This document shows, one piece after another, positions 1 to 10,510 of a DNA stretch of 64,000 bases. The translations under genes were made by a program, and so were the position numbers. Position 1 is the stretch's first letter, and every line of letters begins with the position of its first letter. The DNA comes from Antedon mediterranea (lineage: Eukaryota > Echinodermata > Crinoidea > Comatulida > Antedonidae). The notes under the pieces are model-generated. The model searched no databases. It saw only the letters and a program-made list of their open reading frames with translations, and was not told where the DNA came from. The stretch covers positions 15,978,288 through 16,042,287 of the forward strand of contig NC_092676.1 of assembly GCF_964355755.1 (NCBI RefSeq), read 5' to 3'.

Positions 1-178
1 ATTGATGAACGACGTCTGTTTGAAAATTTATGAAACCAATCATTATGTTTCCATTGTCTCTCACTTTTTTCTTGAAATATTTTCAAAGTGCATTCAATAT
101 TTAGAGTTTTTCCTTCTTCATCCTGGATGTTAGAAATGACCGGTACAGATTTCCGTCGAGCAAGTAACTTACGATTCA
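1..178 (-). CDS. possible partial coding exon, unknown product
   Basis: The minus strand is open from about position 345 to the left edge of the window. The first in-frame ATG is at 178-176. The 59 codons in the window start MNRKLLARRKSVPVISN and are charged and non-repetitive, with residues such as W, H and D that look coding rather than AT-rich noise. The frame runs off the window, so the 3' end is unseen. A GTAAGC donor-like site lies just upstream at about 215 on the same strand, so the real exon structure is uncertain. I recognise no domain. It could be a later exon of the same minus-strand gene as 26154-26453, but nothing here proves that. A chance ORF is the main alternative. Confidence 0.3.
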
Positions 179-1434
179 TAACGATTTGTGTTGAGCAAAC
201 ATGAATGCTTACCGTTTTTGTCTTCGTGAATGATGTGGACAAAGTTTTTGTTGTTAATGTTGAAAACCCTGAATATTCTATGTGCTGTGTTGTTCCTGTT
301 ATTCGATATGTTCGAAAGTTTCTTCTACTTTTTTCTATTACAGTAAATCATTTTGCAAGTATTTATAGTATAATTCCAAACTATTAGCAACTAAATCAAG
401 CAAACAGTACACCATTAGCATTCAAGATGATAAACTGTCTTGCAATAAAAATCATCAACTTATGACATTACCTATCAGAGTTAGCTGGTGAAATGCACAA
501 CTTTCAAAGATATTTCCACAGGTGTTTATTTATTGAAAATACGGTAATGAATACTATATTACAAGATGGTGAAAGTTAACACTTCAGCTGCATAAATCAA
601 TCAATCGATCAACTGTTTATGTAAATCATAAAGTATAATGTTCATGGACTTCTGCCAAAGACAACTTCATCAACAAAAGAATCCAATAATTAAATTGAGT
701 AAATCCGTAATTCTACAGTGTAAACAAATCTAATCATTATTTTGTATACAGTAAATTCAAAATAATGTTTAGTTTAACATGATTCCATGAAGAAATTTGT
801 AATAAATATTTACAAACTGACACATTCAGGTACAGAAAAGGTAAATAAACTGAAACTCACGTCATCATCATCAATATAATGGAACAACCCATCACAGCTA
901 TGTACTAAATATTCAAATTGTATGTTGAAAGACCAATCAACTAGTATAACCACACCTCTTAATTATTCAGATAATAAGAGGTGGTTATTGTAAGCTAATA
1001 AAATGATTGTGTAATTGAATTCAATGAAATGTACTTTTAACAACAATGAACACTATTTGTCTACAGAAATCCTTTAGCTTATTTTTATTTTTGTAGCCAA
1101 TTGTTCGGATTTTAATCATCCGTGATAAAAAAAAACAACCATGCTTCAGAATAAACTGAGGGTCAAGCACTCCTAACCAAAATTGTAATTGTTTTCATTA
1201 AAAGCTTTTTTTAAAACGGTACCTTGTGGTATTCACTGCAAAGTACAACATATTCCATTAAAAAAAGCAGTTTTTAAGTTATGATGTAAGATTTCAAATA
1301 AATCTTATATTAAATGGGAACTCACACTAATTATACATTGCAAGGAACTATGAATACTAATTAACGTATCTTATTAACTAATATCATTTTAAATAAATTC
1401 TAAAAAATCTCAGGACACTTTTTCAAATTATAAA
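179..1434. other. AT-rich non-coding stretch
   Basis: No supported gene, RNA or transposon end was seen. Long A/T runs and short ORFs only. It could be intron or intergenic sequence. Confidence 0.5.
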
Positions 1435-1860
1435 ATGTTATAGCGCCAGACATTAACTTAAAATGTCTTTAAAGCAGCAGACACAGAAAAACTTAAAATG
1501 TCTTTAGAGTAGGGAAAAACACACTTAAATATAAAATATCTTTAGATTAGATAAGAACACGGAAACATTTAATATGTCTTCAGAAAAGGGACACAATACA
1601 TTTAAAATATCTTTTAAGAGCATAAACACGTTTAAAAATAAAATATCATTAGATTAGATATTTAAAATCTCTAGAGTAGGGACACAGACATGTGCCTGTA
1701 GAGCAGCGACACAGGACATTTGAAATGTCTAGAGTAGGGACACAGACATGTGCCTGTAGATCAGTGACACAGGACATTTAAAATGTCTTTAAGAGTTAGG
1801 GACATAGGCATGTGCCTGTAGAGCAGGAACACAGACACATTGAAAATGTCTATTATAATT
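1435..1860. repeat. degenerate tandem repeat
   Basis: The words 'aaaatgtcttta', 'agagtagggacacagaca' and 'catgtgcctgtagagcag' recur in order with variable spacing. The units are about 30-60 bp. The best-preserved copies are around 1680-1850. This looks like an old, diverged minisatellite with higher-order units. Confidence 0.65.
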
Positions 1861-3821
1861 CTTAGATAATTTCTTAAACATGTAGGCCTACTGTACACAT
1901 TTAATACTGCACATGATCAGACTTTAATCATAGCAATTGCCTCATTATGTTGACATTCCAGTGTAAAAAAAATGTGCAACATAAGGTAAATATTCATATG
2001 TACAGTAGCCTGGAAGTCTACTAGCTTTTAATAATGAAATAAAATATGACATTAAACTGTTGAAATATTATAAGATGATGTATAGCTAAAAATACCCATG
2101 CAAATATACAGTGCATTCAGATTGCCTAAACCATCATTGGAATAAAGTAATAGTTGACAAACTTTATGAAATTTAATCTAATAATAAAAGTAAATGACTG
2201 GAATTACCAAACAAGTTAATAAGAGAGGTCAGAGAATAATTTCGCCAGTGTACAGTAGCATAGCAAAAAGCTATACAAAACAACCTTTTTGCTACACATT
2301 TTTAAAATTGTGTAGCAAAAAATACAATACAAAACTATGTTTCTCGACTCGAAAATCAGTTTTATTAGCAATATTGCTAAACAAAATTTAAAAATGAAAT
2401 TTCCCCCTGGAGGTTAGAACCGGAACATGAGTCTGGTGTAGGTGCAGCACTGATCACAGGAGCAGATTCAGCATGTTGAAATGGGGGGGGGGGGGGAGCG
2501 GGCACCACAGACCAGGTACACTCGCCACAACCTCCACCATGGGGTAAACCTGTGGTCAGAAATGGTACTCTCGCACATAAAAAAAAAAGAAGTGATAAAT
2601 GGCACCTCTAATTGGCTGTACATGTATTGCGCAGAAATCAGATATCAGCAATTGTAATTTGTGTAATCACACAGGTGACGAAACATTTTTGTGTGTTTTG
2701 TGGGAACCACCGATCGTTTGATTGTTTTGATCATTCTTCAAACAGAGTCAGTGTTTTGCATTCAATGCGTACTGTATAGCCTATAGACGCACTCAACAAA
2801 TTGATAAGTTAAAACATTTACTACAATAAATGCATTAATGCTGTACGCGGTTAAGTAGATATTTATACAAAGTTGTGCGGCTATGCCAATCTCCACCCCC
2901 TGCCACCCTTTGAATCCGGCCCTGGATTAGTCTAGAGAGACCATGTGCGAGATAAAATGTTCTGCTTATGGGTATTTGCGTCAAAAACCAGAATCCAAAA
3001 TCAATCAACCATGAACTCTGCCGATCATCATGGCAAAGCTCAGCTTTGATTGGCTTACAGTGAAATCATGGTTTTTGTAGTCGATCTCTCACAGGAATAT
3101 TCACAAAATTCTAATCTAATAGATTTGAATTATAAATGCCTGATATTGAGAAAATAACGTTTTTTAACACTTTTAATAAATATTTCACAGACATGGCATG
3201 CTTGGAACTTGGCGTATGAAAACATCACCGGGCAGGCGTTCAAAGGTTTTTTAGTAAACAAACCCTGTACACGCTGATGATAATTGATAGACGATATTTT
3301 AACAATATATCATTCACATGTTTGATGGTTGGAATGTTTGAAATAATAAATATTAAGGTACTAATAACAATGGACTCAACTCAACAACACTATAAAGTAA
3401 AAACCCATTTAGTAGGCCAGGCCCAGGCTGATTTTTTACACCGAAAATTTGATGATCATTCTGGAGTTGTCCCTGGAAAACTAAGTAATTAATCATTCCT
3501 TATGAGACAACAAAATGGATAATAATGTTATTACACAATTCCAACCACATACAACTTATATTTATTTTAAGCTGCAACATGGTCTTTGTTATAACAACTA
3601 AAATCGGTCTACTGCCATCTTATATGAACAATTAAATAAAACTCTCTCTGAAAATCTGTGTAAAAATGACCAGTGCTTTATTGGAAAATCAAATTGATTG
3701 ATTAAAACACATGAAATAAAACCAGTGTAATGCAACTGATGACTTTATTTGATCATTTTATTTCCTTAAATGATCCAGGGTAAATTAAGGTGAGAGCTTT
3801 GACCTCTAGATCTAAGTATTA
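1861..3821. other. non-coding stretch with a homopolymer G tract
   Basis: No supported gene. A run of 14 G lies at 2483-2496. The short ORFs at 2194-2391 and 3277-3492 are AT-rich and lack family features. Confidence 0.45.
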
Positions 3822-4008
3822 CTTATTTATTTATTTGTTCTTTCTTTAAACTGAAATACACTTTCAATACAAATGTACTGATTTCCAAAGTGGTTCAGTA
3901 AACATATTTACAACAAAAATAAAATATAAAAGAAAAACAAAAAGAAAGAAAACAGATATAAAACTATTTACAATTGTGAAGGCAAAAAGGTTAATACATA
4001 TATGATTT

Positions 4009-4350
4009 CTATAGTGAAGATTTAAAAGTTGCCAAAGACATATGGAGTTCTGATTTTATGTTATTTGGTAGAGAATTCCATAATTTAGTTGATCTATAAA
4101 CAAAAGTTCTTTTACCCTGAGAGTTATTCCATAGCGGAATAGATAAATCATTATTACTTTGGGAGCGAGTGCATTTATTATGGTTATCTACAGTAAATTG
4201 AAATAATATTGTTAAGTATCTTGGAGCTATTTCTTTTAAACATTTAAATAGCATTATAAGAATATTTTCATTCCATTTTTCTGTAAGTCTACTCCATCCA
4301 AGAGTATTTAAGATATCATTAATAGGGGTATACATGTCTACTGATAACAA
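4009..4350 (-). pseudogene. LINE ORF2 C-terminal segment, frameshifted
   Basis: About 113 codons continue the LINE ORF2 after a frameshift at about 4355. Conserved C-terminal words of CR1/L2-type ORF2 are visible: LGWSRLTEKWNENIL, LFKCLKEIAPRYL, HNKCTRSQSNNDL and FVYRSTKLWNSLPNNIK. It has no start of its own and would only be translated as part of ORF2. Confidence 0.85.
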
Positions 4351-4358
4351 TATTCTAC

Positions 4359-7022
4359 CTATAATCGGTTGATTAAAACCTGAAGAGAATCTGAAAAACT
4401 TATGTTACAATTGGACCAAACACAGCAACAATAATCAAATAATGGAATAATTAAAGCATTTGCTAACATTTTTAAAGTATACATAGGAAGATACATCTTA
4501 ATACGACGAATCACACCGATACGTTTAGCTATTTTACAAGACATTTTGTCAATATGTTCCTTCCAATTTAGTTGAGGATCAAACATGACACCTAAATACT
4601 TAAAAGAATCAACTCTTTCAATAGTATCATTATTATGAAGTAAAGTTATATTCTTAAATGTTGCCGTTTTCTGATTTGTGCTGAAAACCATAAGCTTGGT
4701 CTTATTAAGATTTAGTGTGAGTTGATTATGATCAAACCATTCTATAATTTTGTTTAGATTGATATTGAGTTGATTCTGAAGTATTAAAGGGTCAGATGAA
4801 CTACATAAGAGTGTTGTATCATCTGCATACATCACACATTTACATGATAAAAATTCAGGAAGTGAATTTACGTATAAAATAAATAGTAAAGGTCCCAGTA
4901 TTGATCCTTGTGGGACACCAATATTAACATTCATAGTTTCAGATTTTGTTGAATTTATACAAACAACTTGAGATCGTCCACTTAAGTATGATTTAAACCA
5001 GTGAAGTGCAATATCATTTAAGCCATATTTCCTTAATTTGGTAAGTAATATTTCATGGTTAACTGTATCAAATGCTTTCTTCAAGTCAAGAAATAAAGCA
5101 GCAGATGAAATACCTTTATCAAAGTTATCTAAAATATAATCAGTAACATCTAAAAGAGTAGTTTCTGTAGAGTGACCTTTTCTAAAGCCCGATTGGGAGG
5201 GATTTATAAGGTTGTTAGTTCTTAAATACAAGTATAATTGATCATGCACAGCACGTTCTAAGAGTTTTGAAAGTATGGGTAAAACAGAAATTGGGCGGAA
5301 ATTATAAGGGTCTGACATATCCCCATCTTTATATACAGGTGTTACCTTAGCTAGTTTCCATTCATCTGGAAATCTAGAACTGAACATAGAAAGATTACAA
5401 ATATATGAGAGTGAGTCACAAATTATCGGAGCAGCTAGTTTAAGAAGTTTGCAATCAAAGTTATCAACACCCATAGCTTTATTAGTTGACAATTTACATA
5501 ACTGGTTAAAAATGTAATCAGGGGTAAGAAGATCAAATTCAAATTTGTTACCCGCAAAACAATTTTCTGAAGTGTTACTAGTATAATTATTGGAGTTAGT
5601 ATTATTGGAGTTAGTATTATTGGAGTTAGTAAATTGATTTGCTAAAGAACTTCCAATTGAAGTAAAATGAGCATTGAAAACATTGGCTATGTCCTTATCA
5701 TTGGATGTATAGTTTTTATTATTATCTTTATATACATTATTTATACTGGGTTTAGTTTTAGGTATTAATTTATTTATTGTATTCCATAATTTCTTGGGAT
5801 TTTTAGCATTTTCGTTAATAGTATTTGTACAATATTTTCTTTTTAAATTCCTATTTAAATTATTAACTTGATTTCTCAGTTGTTTCGCTTTGTCCCAATC
5901 TACAGGTTCATTAGTTTTGTGAGCTTTCTTATAATAGTAGTCTCTGTCTTTTGTTAATCTTATATAATCAGTGGTTATCCATTCAGGAAGTGATCCTTTC
6001 ACTCTCTTTGTCTTTAAAGGGGCATGCCGATTACATAACTCACCAAATAAGTGTTTCCATAGCAACCAGACAGTGTTAACATTAGAGTAAAGCTTGATTT
6101 GATCCCAGTCAATACATTTTAAATCTTCTATAAATTTGTTTTGGTCAAATTTTTTAAAAGAACGAGAGGTTATAAACTTTGGAGGAATATGTGTTTTTTT
6201 AGTTTTTCGAATTAGATATATTAAGGAGTGATCACTTATTCCATGGCTTGATACTCCTGCTGTTGAAATATTACAATTAGTGACAAAAATCAAATCTATA
6301 ATTGTTTTACTAGTGTTAGTTATTCTTGTAAATTCATTAATTAGTTGGTTAAGATTACTATTTTTAGCTATTTTATTAATTTTTCTTGCGTTAGTATTAT
6401 TATTTATATCTAAGTTAAAGTCTCCCAAGATCACATCATTATATAATGATGTACTTTGTTGGAACATGTTGTCAAGTTCATTTAAATATTCAACTTTAGC
6501 ATTAGGTGGTCTATAAATATTACCTATAAGTAAAGGTTTAGAATATGTTAAATTTTTTTCAATCCAACAAAGAGCTTCAACATTTTCAGATCTCAGCTCT
6601 TGGATTTCTTTAAAGGCAATACCACTTCTAATATAACATAGAACTCCACCGCCAGCTTGAGTATTTGGTCTATCAAGCCTACAAATTTTGTATCCGTCTA
6701 CTAAAATCTCATTGTTATCAATATTGGTGCTTAGCCACGTTTCGGTTATACAAAATATATCATAGTTATATTCATGGAGAAGTGTTTTGACATTGTCTAA
6801 TTTGTTTCTAAGTGATTGTATATTTAAGTGGGCAATTTTAAAGCCCTTTTTACTACTTATTTCATAATTAAAATTGTTAAAGTAATTACAAAAAGGTAGT
6901 TCCATTAAAGCGTTTTGTATAAAACAATTGTCGCACCACCAATTATTAAGTCTGATTGAAGGATTAGGAAAACAAGAAAAATCATAAGATAATAAACAAA
7001 TTTGGCAAGTACTGTAGTACAC
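4359..7022 (-). CDS. LINE ORF2: endonuclease-reverse transcriptase
   Basis: Nicks target DNA and copies the element RNA by target-primed reverse transcription. The frame is open for 887 codons (it starts at a GTG because an in-frame TAA lies just upstream; translation may begin elsewhere). Residues about 6-33 hold CQIC...WWCDNC, a truncated RING/PHD-like zinc motif. The endonuclease (about 55-270) shows LNIQSLRNK, ITETWLS, GDFNLDIN and ISDHSLIYL, the expected catalytic blocks. A linker carries three tandem 15-bp repeats encoding NTNSN. The RT domain (about 520-780) shows LDLKKAFDTVNH, GVPQGSILGPLLF and the catalytic YADD in MYADDTTLL, all intact. The ORF stops at LQVLINRL, and the missing C-terminus follows in another frame at 4009-4350, so one frameshift separates them. 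Confidence 0.93.
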   Translation of the reverse strand: MYYSTCQICLLSYDFSCFPNPSIRLNNWWCDNCFIQNALMELPFCNYFNNFNYEISSKKGFKIAHLNIQSLRNKLDNVKTLLHEYNYDIFCITETWLSTNIDNNEILVDGYKICRLDRPNTQAGGGVLCYIRSGIAFKEIQELRSENVEALCWIEKNLTYSKPLLIGNIYRPPNAKVEYLNELDNMFQQSTSLYNDVILGDFNLDINNNTNARKINKIAKNSNLNQLINEFTRITNTSKTIIDLIFVTNCNISTAGVSSHGISDHSLIYLIRKTKKTHIPPKFITSRSFKKFDQNKFIEDLKCIDWDQIKLYSNVNTVWLLWKHLFGELCNRHAPLKTKRVKGSLPEWITTDYIRLTKDRDYYYKKAHKTNEPVDWDKAKQLRNQVNNLNRNLKRKYCTNTINENAKNPKKLWNTINKLIPKTKPSINNVYKDNNKNYTSNDKDIANVFNAHFTSIGSSLANQFTNSNNTNSNNTNSNNYTSNTSENCFAGNKFEFDLLTPDYIFNQLCKLSTNKAMGVDNFDCKLLKLAAPIICDSLSYICNLSMFSSRFPDEWKLAKVTPVYKDGDMSDPYNFRPISVLPILSKLLERAVHDQLYLYLRTNNLINPSQSGFRKGHSTETTLLDVTDYILDNFDKGISSAALFLDLKKAFDTVNHEILLTKLRKYGLNDIALHWFKSYLSGRSQVVCINSTKSETMNVNIGVPQGSILGPLLFILYVNSLPEFLSCKCVMYADDTTLLCSSSDPLILQNQLNINLNKIIEWFDHNQLTLNLNKTKLMVFSTNQKTATFKNITLLHNNDTIERVDSFKYLGVMFDPQLNWKEHIDKMSCKIAKRIGVIRRIKMYLPMYTLKMLANALIIPLFDYCCCVWSNCNISFSDSLQVLINRL

Positions 7023-7207
7023 ATTAAATTAAGAGTTTGCTTACATTTAGAAGAGCTATTGTTATAATTATATATACTAGTAACAATATTTTTATCAGGT
7101 TTAACATTTGCATAATCCTTAGATAATGGAACAGAAGTATTAAAATTGGTTATATTAGTATTTGCACTTTGTACAGCTGTTCCGGCTTCAACTTCTTCGC
7201 CTACTTT

Positions 7208-7885
7208 TCATTGATCTTTGACATGTTTTGCTTTACAGTATTTCATTTTGTGTCCAAGTTGTTCACAGATATAACAAAACACTGGTTGACCATGACGGCA
7301 ATTACTGCTAATATGTCCGGTTTCGCTGCAAAAATGACATCTAGGTGATTTCATTCTTTGCTGTTTCTTGCTGTTCTTCTGAAGGATTTGGATACTGTTG
7401 TTTATACTCTTGATGAGAGTTGATGTGCCACGTTGGTTCAAGTGTAGGCCATGAGATGTGAAGTTAGACCTAGAACTTTCTTTCAAACCAATGGTATATG
7501 AATGATCGATAAAGTATTTTCCGTACATTTGCTTTAATGAATCATTGAGCTTTTCCACTTGCATGTTGTAGTGGGCATTGTCAAAACGAGGGCATACTGC
7601 CGATACATACACATTTCCACCGGAAACTTTTGTCCACAACTCTGTTACAAGGTCAGTAAAGTCATTCTCTAGGCTTGTAAGATTAATGTCTGGAACAGCA
7701 CAATCATTTGTACCTACATGTATTATGACATTTTCGATACCATTAAAATTTACCTCATCCAACTGCTCATAAACTTGCTTAGTTGTAGCCCCTCTCATTG
7801 TTTTGACAGATGTTTGATGGAGGCCTCTAGTTTTAATATGCTTTAGCATTGAGTCTCCGATGATTAAATTCTTGTTGGTATTTGA
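7208..7885 (-). pseudogene. LINE ORF1 C-terminal part: SGNH/GDSL esterase plus zinc knuckles
   Basis: ORF1 products of CR1/L2-type LINEs bind element RNA. Many carry an SGNH-hydrolase (esterase) domain of uncertain role in retrotransposition. Here the frame upstream of the first ATG (7849) already encodes LIIGDSMLK, the GDS nucleophile block. It is followed by VIIHVGTNDC (block III with the GxND motif) and HGLHLNQRGT (block V with DxxH-like H). The C-terminus has two CCHC knuckles: CHFCSETGHISSNC and CYICEQLGHKMKYC. A -strand frameshift near 7890 separates it from the preceding segment, hence the pseudogene call. It stops at 7208, about 190 bp before ORF2. Confidence 0.88.
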
Positions 7886-8175
7886 TGGCTTTTGATAGTA
7901 ACAGTTTCATTCATGATATCTGTCTTACGTTGTTTAGTTTCATTAGATCTAACCAGCTCACATTTTGCATCGTCTGATTGATCTTGACAGTTATTTTCAC
8001 TGGACTCGGTGTCAAGAATTACGAAATGATTTGTTGGTTGTAAAATTGCATCTTGAGTAGTGGTTGGTGCACTAACATTGGCAACTACATGTTTTGGTTG
8101 AACAAATTCATTGTTTGATTTTTCCTGAAAGCTTCTGAGTTGTATTTCAAGACAGGAGTTTCGTTCGTTCCGCAC
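7864..8175 (-). pseudogene. LINE ORF1 middle segment, frameshifted
   Basis: This low-complexity linker of LINE ORF1 is rich in N, Q, S, T and acidic residues (e.g. FVILDTESSENNCQDQSDD). It sits between the coiled-coil N-terminus and the esterase domain. It overlaps both neighbours in different frames, so one indel lies at each end (near 8170 and near 7890). Confidence 0.7.
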
Positions 8176-8555
8176 AGTTCATTAAAAGCTGATGTCAGCT
8201 GTACAAAGTTTGTTTGTACTTTCTTAAGTTCATAAACTTGTTTTTTAAGGTCAGCAATTCTGTCTTCTTGACTCCTGAGTTTTGATTTCAGTGTAGGTGA
8301 TTCTTCCCATTGACCAGGGGTTTGAGAGGCAGCATTAACTTGTTTAGTTCCAGTTGAGAAGTCTGTAGAATTTGATTTGGGAGTAGGGGTAGATGTGACA
8401 AAGGAGCTTTTAGATTCCAGAACCTTACATACACGTGCAACTTTGAAGTAGAGTAATTCCTTCTGTAACTTGATGCTTTCATCGGTAAAGCCATAAAAAG
8501 ATGGCTGGCAATCACTACTGAGGCTTGTTGTTAGGCTCATGTCTGAGTCATTCAT
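8085..8555 (-). pseudogene. LINE ORF1 N-terminal segment with coiled coil
   Basis: The likely start is the ATG at 8555 (MNDSDMSLTTSL). The upstream in-frame codons to 8636 are hydrophobic and unlike ORF1. A heptad-like stretch, LRSQEDRIADLKKQVYELKK, predicts a short coiled coil, typical of multimerising ORF1 proteins. After ...FNELCGT the reading shifts frame, and the remainder of this frame to 8085 is probably out-of-frame translation. Confidence 0.7.
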
Positions 8556-8640
8556 CTTAAACAATTGAATGTAAGGCAAGCAGGAAGGGCAGATAAACAG
8601 TGTTAAAAAGCTTTGTATTGAGGCTTTACCAAGCACACAT

Positions 8641-9240
8641 TGGGCCTAGAATATATTAACTTAAGATGCTAAAAATAATAGTAATCACCTTTAAAGTCCA
8701 CACAGAAGTGTATTATAATAAACTCCATAGCATCAGTAATTGAATATACTTATCAGAAGAAGGGTGAGGGGTTTTTGTCCTAGGAACATTTCCTTCTAGA
8801 TGGCTGGAAATCATACATTTCCAGCTATTTGCAGAGGAAACAATAGCCACAAGATATGGATGTAAGATGCTGAAAATAATAGTAGTGCAATTTGGGAATA
8901 GGAACTCAACTATAAAAAAGAGTCACATTTTTGTTTGTCACATAAAGTTTGATAGTGTAGACAGAGCTTTATAGGCTATATACAGTAGTATGGCTACTGA
9001 ATCAGTTGCAGAGTATGGATTCTGTAGAGCCAGTGTGTAGCAATATCATGATTCAGAATACCCAGGGTTGGCTTTTAGGTCCAGTGAAGGATCAACACTA
9101 GGCTACTCTTGATCAGTGGCGTATAGGGGCCAAGAGGTCAGAGAAATTCAACATAAACGGGTAACTCATTAAGTAGCAGCTGTGTAAGTTTCATTAGGGT
9201 ACTAGCTTATGCCATGTTGAGGGTGATATTTGACTGGACT
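8641..9240. other. LINE 5' flank with short repeats and a TIR fragment
   Basis: A 20-bp word 'taagatgctaaaaataatag' at about 8662 recurs with changes at about 8862. At about 8937-8972 'cacataaagtttgatagtgtagacagagctt' matches one end of the TTAA-flanked MITE at 19858-20147. No gene seen. Confidence 0.5.
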
Positions 9241-9246
9241 ATAATA

Positions 9247-9725
9247 CAGTTGAACCTTCTTAAGCAGCCACCTCCCGTTAGCGACCACACTTTCAAAAGC
9301 CTGTTTGTTCTTCCTATCCTATTAGTGCATTTGTTATCTCCTGTAAGTGACCACCTCTCGAACAATTTGTATTAACTTTTGACAACAAAAATACAATTTT
9401 GATACTTATTGTGCTTTATATATTAGCTTTATTTCGAAGCAGTTATAAAAACATTTCTGTGAAGAACATTTCTGTGTTTTTTTAGATGAGATGAAAACTA
9501 CACATATTTTGACTGACCATTTTCATGATAAAGCTTTTAAAATGTGTCTGAAAATCATAAATAATACTAAACCACCTAATCATAAACAATAAAATACAAA
9601 TAGCTGGAGAATTTAAAGGCCCGTCTCGTTATGAACGTTGAAAAATATCATACATAGTCATAATACGTAATTTTGGCGGAACCTCCCGTAAGCGGTCACC
9701 TCCTGTAAGCGACCACATTTCCTGA
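9247..9725 (+). mobile_element. Tc1/pogo-like DNA transposon relic
   Basis: The start TA|CAGTTGAACCTTCTTAAG followed by 'ccacctcccgttagcgaccac' resembles pogo/Tigger-type terminal repeats. A second block with the same words ('cctcccgtaagcggtcacctcctgtaagcgaccac') lies at about 9678-9717, but in direct rather than inverted orientation. The copy is therefore incomplete or rearranged. No transposase ORF. Confidence 0.5.
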
Positions 9726-10139
9726 TCCTGAGGGTGTATATTGAACTTTATATTAATGATATCATGAATGATATTCTGAATGATATTCTGAGGGACATCA
9801 CTTTTTGCCAATCTTAATAATAAAGGGCAGCACACACATTTCTAAATATCACAACCAATCTGAAATTTACTTTTTGCCAATATTAAAAATAGAGGGCAGC
9901 ACACAAATTTCTAAAAATATCACAACCAATTTGAAATTTATATCCTATGATTGTCTTCATCAACTATCGTTTCGAAACTGACCAATTAATAACAGGCATA
10001 ATGATGACCAGTAATGATGCTTTCTCAATTTGTTGTGTTCATGAATGAAAGTAATTTTATTTACAGTAATACCAGTGAACTTTCACACACAATTATACAT
10101 TGTGAACAGGTGCAACTAGAATATAAACCCTTTCTACAT

Positions 10140-10510
10140 ACCATATTTATTTGAATAAACCTCCCCCCATAAGACATCATTTTGAATAAACTCCCCTTTG
10201 AATAAATGGATGCGGGTGTTTATTTATTTTTCCTTGAATAAACGTCCCGCAAATTGCATATACACAATACTGTTTTACAACACATTTCTATTTGGATTAG
10301 AATTTATTGATTGACATGATCTACAATTTACAAAGCAATTTTAACTGTATTTATCACTTCTTAATATTAATTGAGCTGTATTTTTTAATTTCTACGTGTG
10401 TATTTATTTGATTATACATGTTACCATATTACACCCAAAAAATAAACGCCTCCTGAAACTCCTCCCTCCAATAACAATAACGCCCAAGAGCATTTTATAT
10501 ACTGTAGTTT
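10140..10510. mobile_element. MITE-like repeat, (G)AATAAACG(C)CCC family
   Basis: The words 'tgaataaac' plus C-rich runs occur five or more times (e.g. at about 10152, 10182, 10232 and 10439). The same pattern appears at 20925-21030, so this is an interspersed family. Clean terminal repeats were not resolved. Confidence 0.45.

Larger units (their letters stand above)
3822..8640 (-). mobile_element. near full-length CR1/L2-like LINE
   Basis: Read on the minus strand, the element has an ORF1 with coiled coil, GDSL/SGNH-type esterase and two zinc knuckles, then an ORF2 with endonuclease and reverse transcriptase, then a 3' UTR ending in a short AAAT-type tail at about 3822-3836 (plus strand 'acttatttatttatttg'). 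The ORF1 esterase, an endonuclease of the apurinic type and a microsatellite tail instead of a long poly-A are typical of CR1/L2-group non-LTR elements. ORF1 is broken by two frameshifts and ORF2 by one near its C-terminus, so this copy is probably not autonomous. Preservation of catalytic motifs suggests it is fairly young. The 5' boundary is approximate and I did not find a convincing target-site duplication. Confidence 0.9.

Noticed and set aside
6280-6516. Plus-strand ORF of 78 codons
   Set aside because: Antisense shadow of the LINE ORF2 frame.
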